Shown here: in pieces, positions 56,764 through 64,000 of the stretch
Layout of the letters: each line of letters begins with the position of its first letter
How positions within the stretch are numbered: position 1 is the stretch's first letter
Source: Nostocales cyanobacterium HT-58-2
GTDB lineage: Bacteria > Cyanobacteriota > Cyanobacteriia > Cyanobacteriales > Nostocaceae
Assembly: GCA_002163975.1 (NCBI GenBank)
Contig: CP019636.1
Location: 186,001 to 250,000 of the forward strand
Direction: 5' to 3'
Length of the DNA: 64,000 nucleotides
Position numbers and translations under genes: made by a program
The notes under the pieces: generated by a model
Told to the model about the DNA's origin: nothing
Database searches by the model: none
Seen by the model: the letters and a program-made list of their open reading frames with translations, nothing else

Positions 56764-57129
56764 CTAGAAAACATTGCTTAGTTTCTGAATCGGAGATTGG
56801 TGGTGACATGATTTGAGGTGATTGAATGAATAGTTCAACCTCAGCCCCTTCAGGTAAATTACAAGGTGTTTGCAGAACGAATGCGCCGTTACGGTAAATT
56901 GCTTTGAGAGCGTAAGGCATAGTAGAGATTTCGTAGTGATATGTGGTCACAATTTCCAGCTTAACCGATGCGCCTAACCAACACTCAAGAGCGCATGACT
57001 CCACTGATAACCTTACGATGACTTAACACCAGCTATGGTGTTTGTAGAAATGTCAGTACCTCTGCCACTTACTGGAAAAGCTCTTGGGAAATAGCATAGC
57101 TTGATTGATCGCCCTCAACTACTCAACCT

Positions 57130-58185
57130 CTATGTACTTAACCTTATTTCCAGCAAAAACCTCAAAACTGATTCCATGCGTATAAGCATCATTTTGAGTT
57201 GAAAATCGGTGTATTTGGGGATAATCTCATGGGTTCCACGTTGAAAAAGTTTTAAAAATTCCAAAACTGCATCAATGTCTTTCTCAATAAAATCTGAAAA
57301 GGGTTCATGATTCAAAGAGTGGCAAATGTAAAGGAGCCGTGCCCTTCGTGTTGGCTTTCCTCTGTCATCATAATGCTTTGAGGAGTTACTCCAAGCTTTA
57401 ATCTTTTCATCAGGTGAAAGTGTATGCAAGACATGGGTGAAAAGTTCTCTCAGGGAAGTTGCGAAATGTCGAACCTTGTCAGGATTGGTAGATTCTAAGG
57501 ATTGCCATGCTCCATGTAGCGGAATTAGAAGTTCTGCATTTAGATCCCTAAGTAATTTTTCGAGGATACTTTCAGTTTCTTGTTGAATATCCTCTTCTAA
57601 TTGATATTTTTCTTCTTCAAATTCAAAATCTGGTTCAAATTCCTCGGATTCAACAGTAACAGCTTTGGCAATACTAACTGCGTTGAAAAACTCAATAGCC
57701 GGATATCGTGAGACAATGGGTGGTAATGAAATAACGGACGACGGGTTGTGGCTAAATGACGCAAATAATTTGGAATAGGATTTTGCGAAATCAACAAAAG
57801 TATTTTGAAGAACACTTTGAATTGATGGGTTTACTTTAAGAGCATTTCCTACGCCTTCTAACGATAGACGAGCTAAAGATATTTGTGATAACGTTGAAAA
57901 CTTTGAGATGTCTGCCAGATGAGATTGTAGAACCAAATCGTAACGGTGCAAGCTTCCTGAAATTGCATCTATTGCTCGAAATTGTTGCTGCCATGAGTCG
58001 GTTTTAACAGTTGCTTGCTGTATTAATTTGTTAATATTTGAAGCGTCAACTGCTTCCAGGAGCTTTGTAATAGATAGATTTGTAGCGTTTACCTGATCAA
58101 AGATTGACGAGTGCTTTAGTTTCTCAAAAGCAGTCAATCTAACTTTACTGTCGAGAATTTTAGAAACTTCTGGCAAGGCAGACAA
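57130..58185 (-). CDS. protein with predicted pPIWI-associated-nuclease-like C-terminus
   Basis: At least 351 residues from TTG 58185. The N-terminal two thirds are helical; an acidic stretch (EEFEPDFEFEEEKYQLEED) leads to the C-terminal domain: LIPLHGAWQSL, HFATSLRELFTHVLHTLSPD, a gap, KPTRRARLLYI and MMLIRMESVLRFLLEIR. The SLRELxxHVL...TRRxR pattern recalls the predicted pPIWI-associated nucleases (pP_pnuc), linked to prokaryotic Argonaute-like and other defence loci; this is from memory. No PIWI gene is adjacent. There is no ribosome binding site at 58185, and the true start may be in the frame at 58348 (frameshift). Confidence 0.6.
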   Translation of the reverse strand: MSALPEVSKILDSKVRLTAFEKLKHSSIFDQVNATNLSITKLLEAVDASNINKLIQQATVKTDSWQQQFRAIDAISGSLHRYDLVLQSHLADISKFSTLSQISLARLSLEGVGNALKVNPSIQSVLQNTFVDFAKSYSKLFASFSHNPSSVISLPPIVSRYPAIEFFNAVSIAKAVTVESEEFEPDFEFEEEKYQLEEDIQQETESILEKLLRDLNAELLIPLHGAWQSLESTNPDKVRHFATSLRELFTHVLHTLSPDEKIKAWSNSSKHYDDRGKPTRRARLLYICHSLNHEPFSDFIEKDIDAVLEFLKLFQRGTHEIIPKYTDFQLKMMLIRMESVLRFLLEIRLST

Positions 58186-58186
58186 C

Positions 58187-58348
58187 TTAATGCGCTTGAT
58201 CGAAAATACTTCTATTTTGCTCTGTATAATGTCGAAGCGAGTTAGACAAAGCCAGGATACCCTTCAAGCTTTCCTGTGAGAATACAGGTGAATTTAGGAA
58301 TTGATGAAAACCTTTTGGAAAATTGTTCGGTTCGTCTGCTTTAGCCAT
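58187..58348 (-). CDS. short frame upstream of the pPIWI-nuclease-like gene, probable frameshifted 5' end
   Basis: A 53-residue frame from ATG 58348 (MAKADEPNNFPKGFHQFLNS) to TAA 58189-58187. It reads like real protein and ends two bases before the next frame's TTG. If one T of the tt at 58188-58189 is removed, it continues as ...FDQAHKLSALPEVSKIL into the downstream frame, making a single protein of about 405 residues. Alternatives are a separate small protein, or an assembly error. No ribosome binding site is clear. Confidence 0.5.
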   Translation of the reverse strand: MAKADEPNNFPKGFHQFLNSPVFSQESLKGILALSNSLRHYTEQNRSIFDQAH

Positions 58349-58607
58349 TGATTACTTAATACTCAAAACACTCATTGATTATAACGAAAGCCATTCAGCG
58401 AGCAGACGCTTTCAAAGAAGTGTCCAACGAACATTGACACCATAGCTTGTCTCTAAACGCTGACAGGCAACTTCAAAGTACCGCCTCATTGATAACCTTG
58501 ATTTACACCCCTGTTCTAAACTGTGGTGGTAGAGGTGATCGCAGTCCAGTTGACCCATAATGGGTTAGCTTAGCGTGGACGCAGCCAATCGCACCGAATT
58601 CCATCAC

Positions 58608-59654
58608 TTACTGCGCAATTGCCAGCTGCTCTTCTTCTATAACCTCATACCCATTCGCCAACTGTGCGATCGCCCTATCAATCAAATCTACACCTTGCTG
58701 CACACTATCAATCACGCTCAACTTTCCACGCAAGTCAGCAGCACCAGCGAAGCCTTTTGCATACCAAGTCATGTGCTTGCGTGCTTGACGCACACCTCTG
58801 TCACCTTTGTATTCGTACAGAGCTTGTAAATGTTCCTGAGCACATTCTAGAAGTTGAATGGGAGTGGGAGATGGTAATTTTTCCCCGGTTTTCAAAAAGT
58901 AATCAATCTCTCCTACCAAAAACGGATAACCCAGAGTCCCACGGGAACACATAACCCCATCAGCACCCGTTTGCTCTAAACACTTCACCGCCGCTTCAAC
59001 GGAGAAAATATCCCCATTAGCAATCACTGGTATAGAAAGAACTTCCTTAACCTTGGTAATCCATTCCCAACGGGCATTGCCATTGTATCCTTGAGCACGG
59101 GTACGTCCGTGTACTGTAATCATTTGCGCCCCTGCATCCTGCATCCGCTTGGCAAAGTCAAGAATGATGATTTCTTTGTCATTCCAACCAATACGGGTTT
59201 TAACAGTTACAGGTACATCAACAGCCTTCACGACTTCCCGAACGATTGCCTCAGCGACTTCTGGCTGCCGTAACAATGAAGAACCACCACCATTTTTAGT
59301 GATTTTATTTACCGGACAACCCATATTAATATCAACAGTATCTGCCCCTTCCTCAACAGCCTTGACTGCTGCTTCTGCAAGAAAATCTGGGCGACAGTCG
59401 AACAACTGGATACTGATTGGTCGCTCGTTGGGGTCTACCTCCATAATTTTCGGCAACTGTTTGACATAGTGCAATCCCGTCGCATTCACCATCTCCGTGT
59501 ACATCATCGACTCAGGCGCAAAACGACGCACCAGCCGACGAAAGACAAGATCTGTCACTCCAGACAAAGGAGACTGGAGTACCCGACTTTTCACCTCAAA
59601 TGAACCAATTTTTAGAGGAGTCGAAAGTCTAGTTTTCAGATCAGGAGACAGCAT
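58608..59654 (-). CDS. dusB: tRNA-dihydrouridine synthase
   Basis: A 348-residue FMN enzyme that reduces uridines in tRNA D-loops. Visible: LQSPLSGVTDLVFRRLVRR, DINMGCPVNKITKNGGGSSL with the catalytic Cys, VTVKTRIGW, TVHGRTRAQGY and VIANGDI. The Cys-x-V-x-KI pattern and length fit the DusB branch. I chose ATG 59654; the preceding in-frame TTG lies in a low-complexity run (ttcaaaattcaaagttc). The 250 bp after its stop, towards the accessory patch, look empty. Confidence 0.92.
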   Translation of the reverse strand: MLSPDLKTRLSTPLKIGSFEVKSRVLQSPLSGVTDLVFRRLVRRFAPESMMYTEMVNATGLHYVKQLPKIMEVDPNERPISIQLFDCRPDFLAEAAVKAVEEGADTVDINMGCPVNKITKNGGGSSLLRQPEVAEAIVREVVKAVDVPVTVKTRIGWNDKEIIILDFAKRMQDAGAQMITVHGRTRAQGYNGNARWEWITKVKEVLSIPVIANGDIFSVEAAVKCLEQTGADGVMCSRGTLGYPFLVGEIDYFLKTGEKLPSPTPIQLLECAQEHLQALYEYKGDRGVRQARKHMTWYAKGFAGAADLRGKLSVIDSVQQGVDLIDRAIAQLANGYEVIEEEQLAIAQ

Positions 59655-60160
59655 AAACAATTCAGAGTTCAAAATTCAAAGTTCAAAAAAAGAAATGGCA
59701 GGGATGCTATTCGGCAAACCTATGTCAGCTTACCGTGTACACAAGCTTAAGCTATTCTATTGTACAAACCTTTTTCCCCTTGCTTTCCTTTGCTTCTTGC
59801 TCCACAAGTATGTTAATTCTTGTCATTTACGCCCTTGTGGTCGGTTAAAGACGGCAAACACCACATTGACGATACGGTTCACCCGAATTACTCCAAGTAT
59901 TAATTCTCATACATTAGACGAAGTGAAAGCAATTCAGTCCATGAACAAGCAAAAAACATTTTGAAACATAACCGTCCTAACGATGGTTCGGAAAACCACC
60001 CTTCATGGACTGGCTATACAGGCTCAGTATATATATCAGCAGTATGTAAAACCAAAGGTATTCATGCTGAACTGGCTGCTTTCTAAATCCAGTTGGTTCA
60101 AAAATTAGTCCTTTATACTCTCTTTAATTCATTTGTAGTTATACGGAGCCAGCACCTACA
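59655..60160. other. dnaK upstream region
   Basis: A 506-bp divergent gap. The first 30 bp hold a low-complexity tttgaa-type run often found between genes here. AT-rich DNA at 60095-60135 is a likely dnaK promoter. No CIRCE-type element (TTAGCACTC-N9-GAGTGCTAA) was seen. Confidence 0.5.
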
Positions 60161-62080
60161 ATGGCAAAAGTAGTTGGAATTGACTTAGGTACGACAAACT
60201 CCTGCGTGGCAGTTATGGAAGGTGGTAAACCCACAGTGATTGCTAACGCAGAAGGTTTTCGGACAACGCCTTCAGTCGTTGCCTTCGCTAAAAATGGCGA
60301 TCGCTTGGTTGGTCAAATCGCCAAACGCCAAGCGGTGATGAACCCCGAAAACACCTTTTATTCTGTAAAACGTTTTATTGGACGTAAATACGAGGAGATC
60401 ACTCACGAAGCGACCGAAGTTTCTTACAAAGTGCTACGCGACAGCAACAATAATGTAAAACTAGATTGTCCCGTTGCCGGCAAGCAGTTTGCTCCAGAAG
60501 AAATTTCGGCACAAGTTCTTCGTAAGCTTGTAGAAGATGCGAGCAAGTACATCGGGGAAACTGTAACCCAAGCTGTTATCACTGTTCCTGCATATTTTAA
60601 CGACTCCCAGCGCCAAGCGACCAAAGACGCTGGTAGAATTGCTGGTATCGAAGTTTTGCGGATCATCAACGAGCCAACCGCTGCTTCTCTGGCATACGGC
60701 TTTGACAAGAAGAGCAACGAAACGATTCTTGTCTTTGACCTTGGTGGTGGTACTTTCGACGTATCCATCCTAGAAGTCGGTGATGGTGTGTTTGAAGTGT
60801 TAGCAACTTCTGGTGATACCCACCTTGGTGGTGACGACTTTGACAAGAAAATTGTTGACTTCTTAGCTGAACAGTTCAGAAAAGACGAAGGGATCGATCT
60901 GCGCAAAGACAGACAAGCTTTACAGCGTCTCACCGAAGCTGCAGAAAAAGCGAAAATTGAGCTTTCTAGCGTGACCCAAGCAGAAATCAACCTGCCATTT
61001 ATCACTGCTACCCAGGATGGTCCTAAGCACCTGGATACAACACTGACTCGCGCCAAGTTTGAAGAACTCTGCTCCGACTTAATTGACCGCTGCCGAATTC
61101 CTGTTGAAAACGCGCTGCGTGATGCCAAATTAAGCAAGAACGATATTGATGAAGTTGTGTTAGTGGGTGGTTCTACCCGTATTCCCGCTGTACAACAAGT
61201 CGTGAAGCAAGTGTTGGGTAAAGATCCTAACCAAAGCGTTAACCCCGATGAAGTTGTGGCAGTTGGTGCAGCAATTCAAGCTGGTGTGCTTGGTGGTGAT
61301 GTCACTGGTATTTTGCTGTTAGACGTAACACCATTGTCCTTGGGTGTAGAAACCTTGGGTGGTGTCATGACCAAGATTATTCCTCGCAACACCACAATTC
61401 CTACCAAGAAGTCAGAAGTTTTCTCCACCGCTGTGGATGGTCAAACCAACGTGGAAATTCACGTCCTCCAGGGCGAACGCGAGATGGCTGGTGATAACAA
61501 GAGCTTGGGAACCTTCCGCCTCGATGGAATTCCCCCAGCACCACGCGGTGTCCCTCAAATCGAAGTTGTCTTCGATATTGACGCCAATGGTATTCTGAAC
61601 GTCACCGCTAAAGACAAAGGTACTGGTAAGGAGCAATCCATCAGTATTACTGGCGCTTCTACATTGGATAAATCTGATGTTGAACGGATGGTCAGAGAAG
61701 CTGAACAAAACGCCTCAGCTGACAAAGAACGTCGTGAGAAAATCGACCGCAAGAACCAAGCTGACTCCTTGGCATACCAAGCCGAAAAGCAGTTGCAAGA
61801 ATTGGGCGACAAAGTCCCCGCTGCTGACAAAACTAAGGTCGAAGGGTTGGTGAAAGACCTGCGCGATGCCGTTGCAAAAGAAGACGACGAGCAAATCAAG
61901 AAAATTACGCCAGAATTACAACAAGCACTCTTTGCCGTTGGTAGCAATATCTATCAACAAGCAGGTGGTGGGGATGCTTCTGCTGCTGGTGGTGCTGGAA
62001 CCTCTGATGGCGGCGGTGCTTCTTCCTCCACAGGCGGTGGCGATGATGTAATTGACGCTGATTTCACTGAATCTAAGTAG
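60161..62080 (+). CDS. dnaK: Hsp70 chaperone DnaK
   Basis: A 639-residue Hsp70. It starts [20 protein letters not shown]; the ATPase motifs [27 protein letters not shown] and [14 protein letters not shown] are present, the linker is [13 protein letters not shown], and the lid ends in a Gly/Ser/Ala-rich stretch followed by [12 protein letters not shown], close to the usual C-terminal DxVVDADFxE. It refolds proteins with DnaJ and GrpE; neither is encoded in the window. Cyanobacteria carry several dnaK genes; the standard length and tail suggest the general housekeeping form, but the paralogue number cannot be set. Confidence 0.97.
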   Translation: MAKVVGIDLGTTNSCVAVMEGGKPTVIANAEGFRTTPSVVAFAKNGDRLVGQIAKRQAVMNPENTFYSVKRFIGRKYEEITHEATEVSYKVLRDSNNNVKLDCPVAGKQFAPEEISAQVLRKLVEDASKYIGETVTQAVITVPAYFNDSQRQATKDAGRIAGIEVLRIINEPTAASLAYGFDKKSNETILVFDLGGGTFDVSILEVGDGVFEVLATSGDTHLGGDDFDKKIVDFLAEQFRKDEGIDLRKDRQALQRLTEAAEKAKIELSSVTQAEINLPFITATQDGPKHLDTTLTRAKFEELCSDLIDRCRIPVENALRDAKLSKNDIDEVVLVGGSTRIPAVQQVVKQVLGKDPNQSVNPDEVVAVGAAIQAGVLGGDVTGILLLDVTPLSLGVETLGGVMTKIIPRNTTIPTKKSEVFSTAVDGQTNVEIHVLQGEREMAGDNKSLGTFRLDGIPPAPRGVPQIEVVFDIDANGILNVTAKDKGTGKEQSISITGASTLDKSDVERMVREAEQNASADKERREKIDRKNQADSLAYQAEKQLQELGDKVPAADKTKVEGLVKDLRDAVAKEDDEQIKKITPELQQALFAVGSNIYQQAGGGDASAAGGAGTSDGGGASSSTGGGDDVIDADFTESK

Positions 62081-62085
62081 TCATT

Positions 62086-62116
62086 CGTCTGGTGGGCGGT
62101 GCCCACCCCACTATCA
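62086..62116. repeat. short gtgggcggtgcccac hairpin after dnaK
   Basis: The palindrome ggtgggcggtgcccacc (62091-62107) lies just beyond the dnaK stop and is related to the gtagggtggg repeats at 23390 and 63447. Confidence 0.6.
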
Positions 62117-62156
62117 AAATCCCCATCCAAAATGATGCTTGGATGGGAATTTTTTT
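62117..62156 (+). terminator. rho-independent terminator of dnaK
   Basis: Arms atccccatccaa (62119-62130) and ttggatgggaat (62139-62150) pair with one mismatch around an 8-nt loop and run into a T-tract ending at 62156. Position, stem and T-run fit an intrinsic terminator. Confidence 0.85.
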
Positions 62157-62307
62157 ATGGAGATAAGGGATAGGAGGGCGCGGACGGAATTTGTACCTCA
62201 GGTATGGTGAGTTAGGTCTAACGGTTTACTATATTGGGCTTGTAATGTCAAGATGAATCGTCATTCGATTCAGAACAACCCAGTTATTCATTCAAAACTT
62301 ACGGAAA

Positions 62308-62958
62308 ATGCCATACCCACAACCTCCCTGGACACTTCAAGGCTATGCTCTCCAAACTGTGCATCTTATCAATATTGACGGAGTGCGTCACCTGATTCCT
62401 TCAGAGTTAGAAATTATTTCTGTATTTCCTGGTAAAACCGTTGGTGGCGTATATTTATCCTATTACGGACATGGGTCTGTACTGGAGTACAGTGAGTTAA
62501 TTGTCATTCCTGCCTTTGTGGGTTACAAAGGAACAATCGGTGGTTGGGTTTCCCATATTTATGTAGATAATCCTGATTCGGTAGCGGGTGGTCGAGAGAT
62601 TTGGGGACTACCCAAGGAAATGGCGGAGTTCACCTGGGAAAGAGGAGAACGTGTGACTGTTCGCCAAGGAAACCGAATATTGTGTAGTTTTAACTATAAG
62701 CAGCAAACCTTTGCATGGCGACAGAAGTTGAGTGGATCTAGCTTTAGTGCAAAGGGTAATGATTTATTGAGATTTTCAGCCGAAGTAGAATCGCGTTTAG
62801 GGTTTATTGGTTCTAAGTTAGAAATTCCCGCCGAAAGTCCTTTTTCTGAAATCAGTTTAGGTCAACCTTTCTTAACCGTTCGTGCCGAACAGATGAGTTT
62901 GAAAGTTCAGGCGCCGGAAGTTGTGGGGCATAGGACGGTTGAGTATAGTTATCGGTAA
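62308..62958 (+). CDS. acetoacetate-decarboxylase-fold protein
   Basis: A 216-residue protein with the ADC fold signatures: YPQPPWTLQGYALQ at the start, YLSYYGHGSVLEYSEL, YVDNPDSVAGGREIWGLPKEM and WRQKLSG. In true acetoacetate decarboxylases a Lys forms a Schiff base with substrate; GLPKEM places a Lys in the expected strand. Cyanobacterial members are not known to make acetone, so the natural substrate is uncertain. The gene stands alone after the dnaK terminator. Confidence 0.83.
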   Translation: MPYPQPPWTLQGYALQTVHLINIDGVRHLIPSELEIISVFPGKTVGGVYLSYYGHGSVLEYSELIVIPAFVGYKGTIGGWVSHIYVDNPDSVAGGREIWGLPKEMAEFTWERGERVTVRQGNRILCSFNYKQQTFAWRQKLSGSSFSAKGNDLLRFSAEVESRLGFIGSKLEIPAESPFSEISLGQPFLTVRAEQMSLKVQAPEVVGHRTVEYSYR

Positions 62959-63664
62959 AATTGCTTGCTGTCTAACTATTTTTGACAAAACAATACAAGA
63001 TTCAAAGTTCAAAATTTAAACAATACTTAAAAACTTGAGTTGTGGGATACAAGCCCATTTAAAAAAATGTATTTCTCATGCTTACGCGTTGAGAAATACG
63101 GCGTCCTTTTCCAAGCCCACGGATTTCTCTGTAGGTTTCAATTTTGAGTTTTGAATTGATAATTTTGAATGTTTGAGAAGCGAGTGACGGTGGTTATCGA
63201 GTCGGAGAATAACGATTGAGAACGTTATTCGCATCGGACTTCTTTAACCATCTCATATCAATTTGAAAAAGAATACAACGTATAGATAAGACCCCTCTCC
63301 TACCCCTTTTAAGGGTAGGTTTTATCAATTTTGCGTTTTGATCTACAGAGGGACGCAGAGCTGTCGTAGCAACTGGAATCGTTGCTACACAGGATAATAA
63401 CTACAACTAACTCACATCTTGTACCAGTTGCGTTATTGCAATTTTTGTAAGGTGGGCACTGCTTAGAGTTTGTTCAAAACCTTATTTTTACGTTGTGGGC
63501 AGTGCCCACCCTACGGTTATTGAGAATGGTGCAGGATCTCAACTAAACAACATTAGAAAGTTTTATTAATCCAAATTTTAGTTAACTGTCTTAACTGTCC
63601 TTGCATCTCTATTTTTAATCCGTGCTAACTTCTTTTACGGATTCGTACTTACGCTATAGAAATC
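62959..63664. other. 706-bp repeat-rich gap
   Basis: No gene was seen. It contains ttcaaagttcaaaattt-type low-complexity runs (63000-63020, 63135-63170), a C-rich repeat relic (63290-63325), a small hairpin tgtagcaac/gttgctaca (63363-63391) and the larger hairpin at 63447-63514. The last 60 bp form the probable promoter of the exported protein. Confidence 0.55.
63447..63514. repeat. hairpin repeat (gtagggtggg family), second copy
   Basis: Arms gtaaggtgggcactgc (63447-63462) and gcagtgcccaccctac (63499-63514) pair with one mismatch. The right arm is nearly identical to that at 23441-23456. Confidence 0.8.
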
Positions 63665-64000
63665 ATGAAAAATATCAGCAAAATTGCACGCCGACTCATG
63701 TTGGTGTTTATGGCATTTGTTGCAAGCAGCATGATGTTCTTGTCATCTCCTGCGGTTGCTGCGACTTCATCAGTAACACTTCTGACTCCAGATAATTTTG
63801 AAACCGAAGTGGTGAAGTCTGACAAGCCTGTGGTTGTGGTTCTAGCATCTATTCCTACACTTGAAGGCTATAATACATCTCTAGAAAAGTTAAAGTCAGA
63901 TGCAGAAAACTATTTTGGTGACAAGTACAAAGTTGTTGTTGGCAAAGCTGAAGAAAACGCAGATAATTATCAACTCTTTGTTCCCAGTCCATTAATATAT
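63665..64000 (+). CDS. exported thioredoxin-fold-like protein lacking the CxxC site (3' end cut)
   Basis: The first 112 codons of a gene that runs past the window. A signal peptide (KIARRLMLVFMAFVASS, cleavage after PAVA) precedes TLLTPDNFETEVVKSDKPVVVVLAS, the usual thioredoxin N-terminal strands. Where thioredoxins have WCGPC, this protein reads SIPTLEGY, so it has no redox cysteines. It probably acts in the periplasm or thylakoid lumen as a binding or chaperone-like protein. Family assignment is by pattern only. Confidence 0.7.
   Translation, partial: MKNISKIARRLMLVFMAFVASSMMFLSSPAVAATSSVTLLTPDNFETEVVKSDKPVVVVLASIPTLEGYNTSLEKLKSDAENYFGDKYKVVVGKAEENADNYQLFVPSPLIY

Larger units (their letters stand above)
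55400..56920 (-). pseudogene. antitoxin gene split by an IS4-family element
   Basis: The N-terminal part starts at ATG 56920 (MPYALKAIYRNGAFVL, NLPEGAEVELFIQ) and runs to codon 52; the C-terminal part (ESLVERMQQNPIPLNAPRF to HERR, stop 55402-55400) lies beyond the element. Removing 55495-56763 and one copy of the 9-bp duplication joins the parts in frame into an 80-residue protein of the AF2212/DUF104 antitoxin kind. It would have neutralised the PIN toxin encoded immediately downstream. In the present state only a chimeric 66-residue product could be made. Confidence 0.88.

Noticed and set aside
59497..59964. 155-codon plus-strand frame overlapping dusB start
   Set aside because: First half is antisense of dusB, second half low-complexity; no start signal.
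60424..61137. 237-codon minus-strand frame inside dnaK
   Set aside because: Entirely within a highly conserved gene; its sequence is the antisense of Hsp70 motifs.

Overview
The window looks like chromosomal DNA of a filamentous, probably heterocyst-forming cyanobacterium (Nostocales, of the Scytonema/Tolypothrix/Calothrix kind). This rests on many HIP1 octamers (gcgatcgc), cyanobacterial families such as Ycf51, a PedR-like regulator, DUF3727 and Suc_Fer-like proteins, PEP-CTERM export, zinc-ribbon Ser/Thr kinases, and a heavy load of small dispersed repeats, some of them inside genes. The genus is inference. No rRNA, tRNA or CRISPR array was seen.

Layout. 1-8 kb: end of an adenylate-forming ligase, two tandem Ser/Thr kinases, a PEP-CTERM protein, a GC-rich O-methyltransferase and a membrane protein. 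8-18 kb: hemE, a nucleotide-sugar-type epimerase, a B12/radical-SAM enzyme, then a housekeeping series GNAT-ruvX-DUF3727-YqeG-like HAD-proB. 18-25 kb: membrane protein, ROK sugar kinase, Mut7-C RNase, Suc_Fer-like protein and ABC exporter. 25.7-31 kb: a minus-strand signalling cassette (bilin-type sensor kinase, small response regulator, hybrid kinase). 31-41 kb: hisG, an OmpR-type regulator, an acyltransferase, an aminotransferase, an Fe-ADH-type dehydrogenase, a peptidoglycan-binding protein, Ycf51, a heptose-kinase-like PfkB protein, a DUF6391-like protein and a pedR-like regulator. 41.5-51.6 kb: fructokinase, an AT-rich restriction-modification pair, gluconokinase, leuC, a conserved unknown, a PLP decarboxylase, an LRAT-like protein and an FMN reductase. 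51.7-58.4 kb: a tyrosine-decarboxylase-like enzyme and an accessory patch. 58.6-64 kb: dusB-like, dnaK, an acetoacetate-decarboxylase-fold protein and the start of an exported thioredoxin-like protein.

The most informative accessory patch is 55.0-58.35 kb. A vapBC-type toxin-antitoxin pair is dead twice: an IS4-family element with 9-bp target duplications splits the antitoxin, and an amber codon interrupts the PIN toxin. Excising the element and one duplication restores a complete antitoxin frame. Next to it lies a gene whose C-terminal half resembles predicted pPIWI-associated nucleases; its 5' end appears to be frameshifted.

A second point of interest is the 841-residue kinase at 28.5-31 kb. 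Its second GAF domain carries both a DPCF motif and a Cys-His dyad 28 residues apart, as in dual-cysteine (DXCF) cyanobacteriochromes, so the cassette may be a blue/green light sensor. Three coding sequences (kinase 2, the PEP-CTERM protein and the PLP decarboxylase) appear to have absorbed dispersed repeats in frame.
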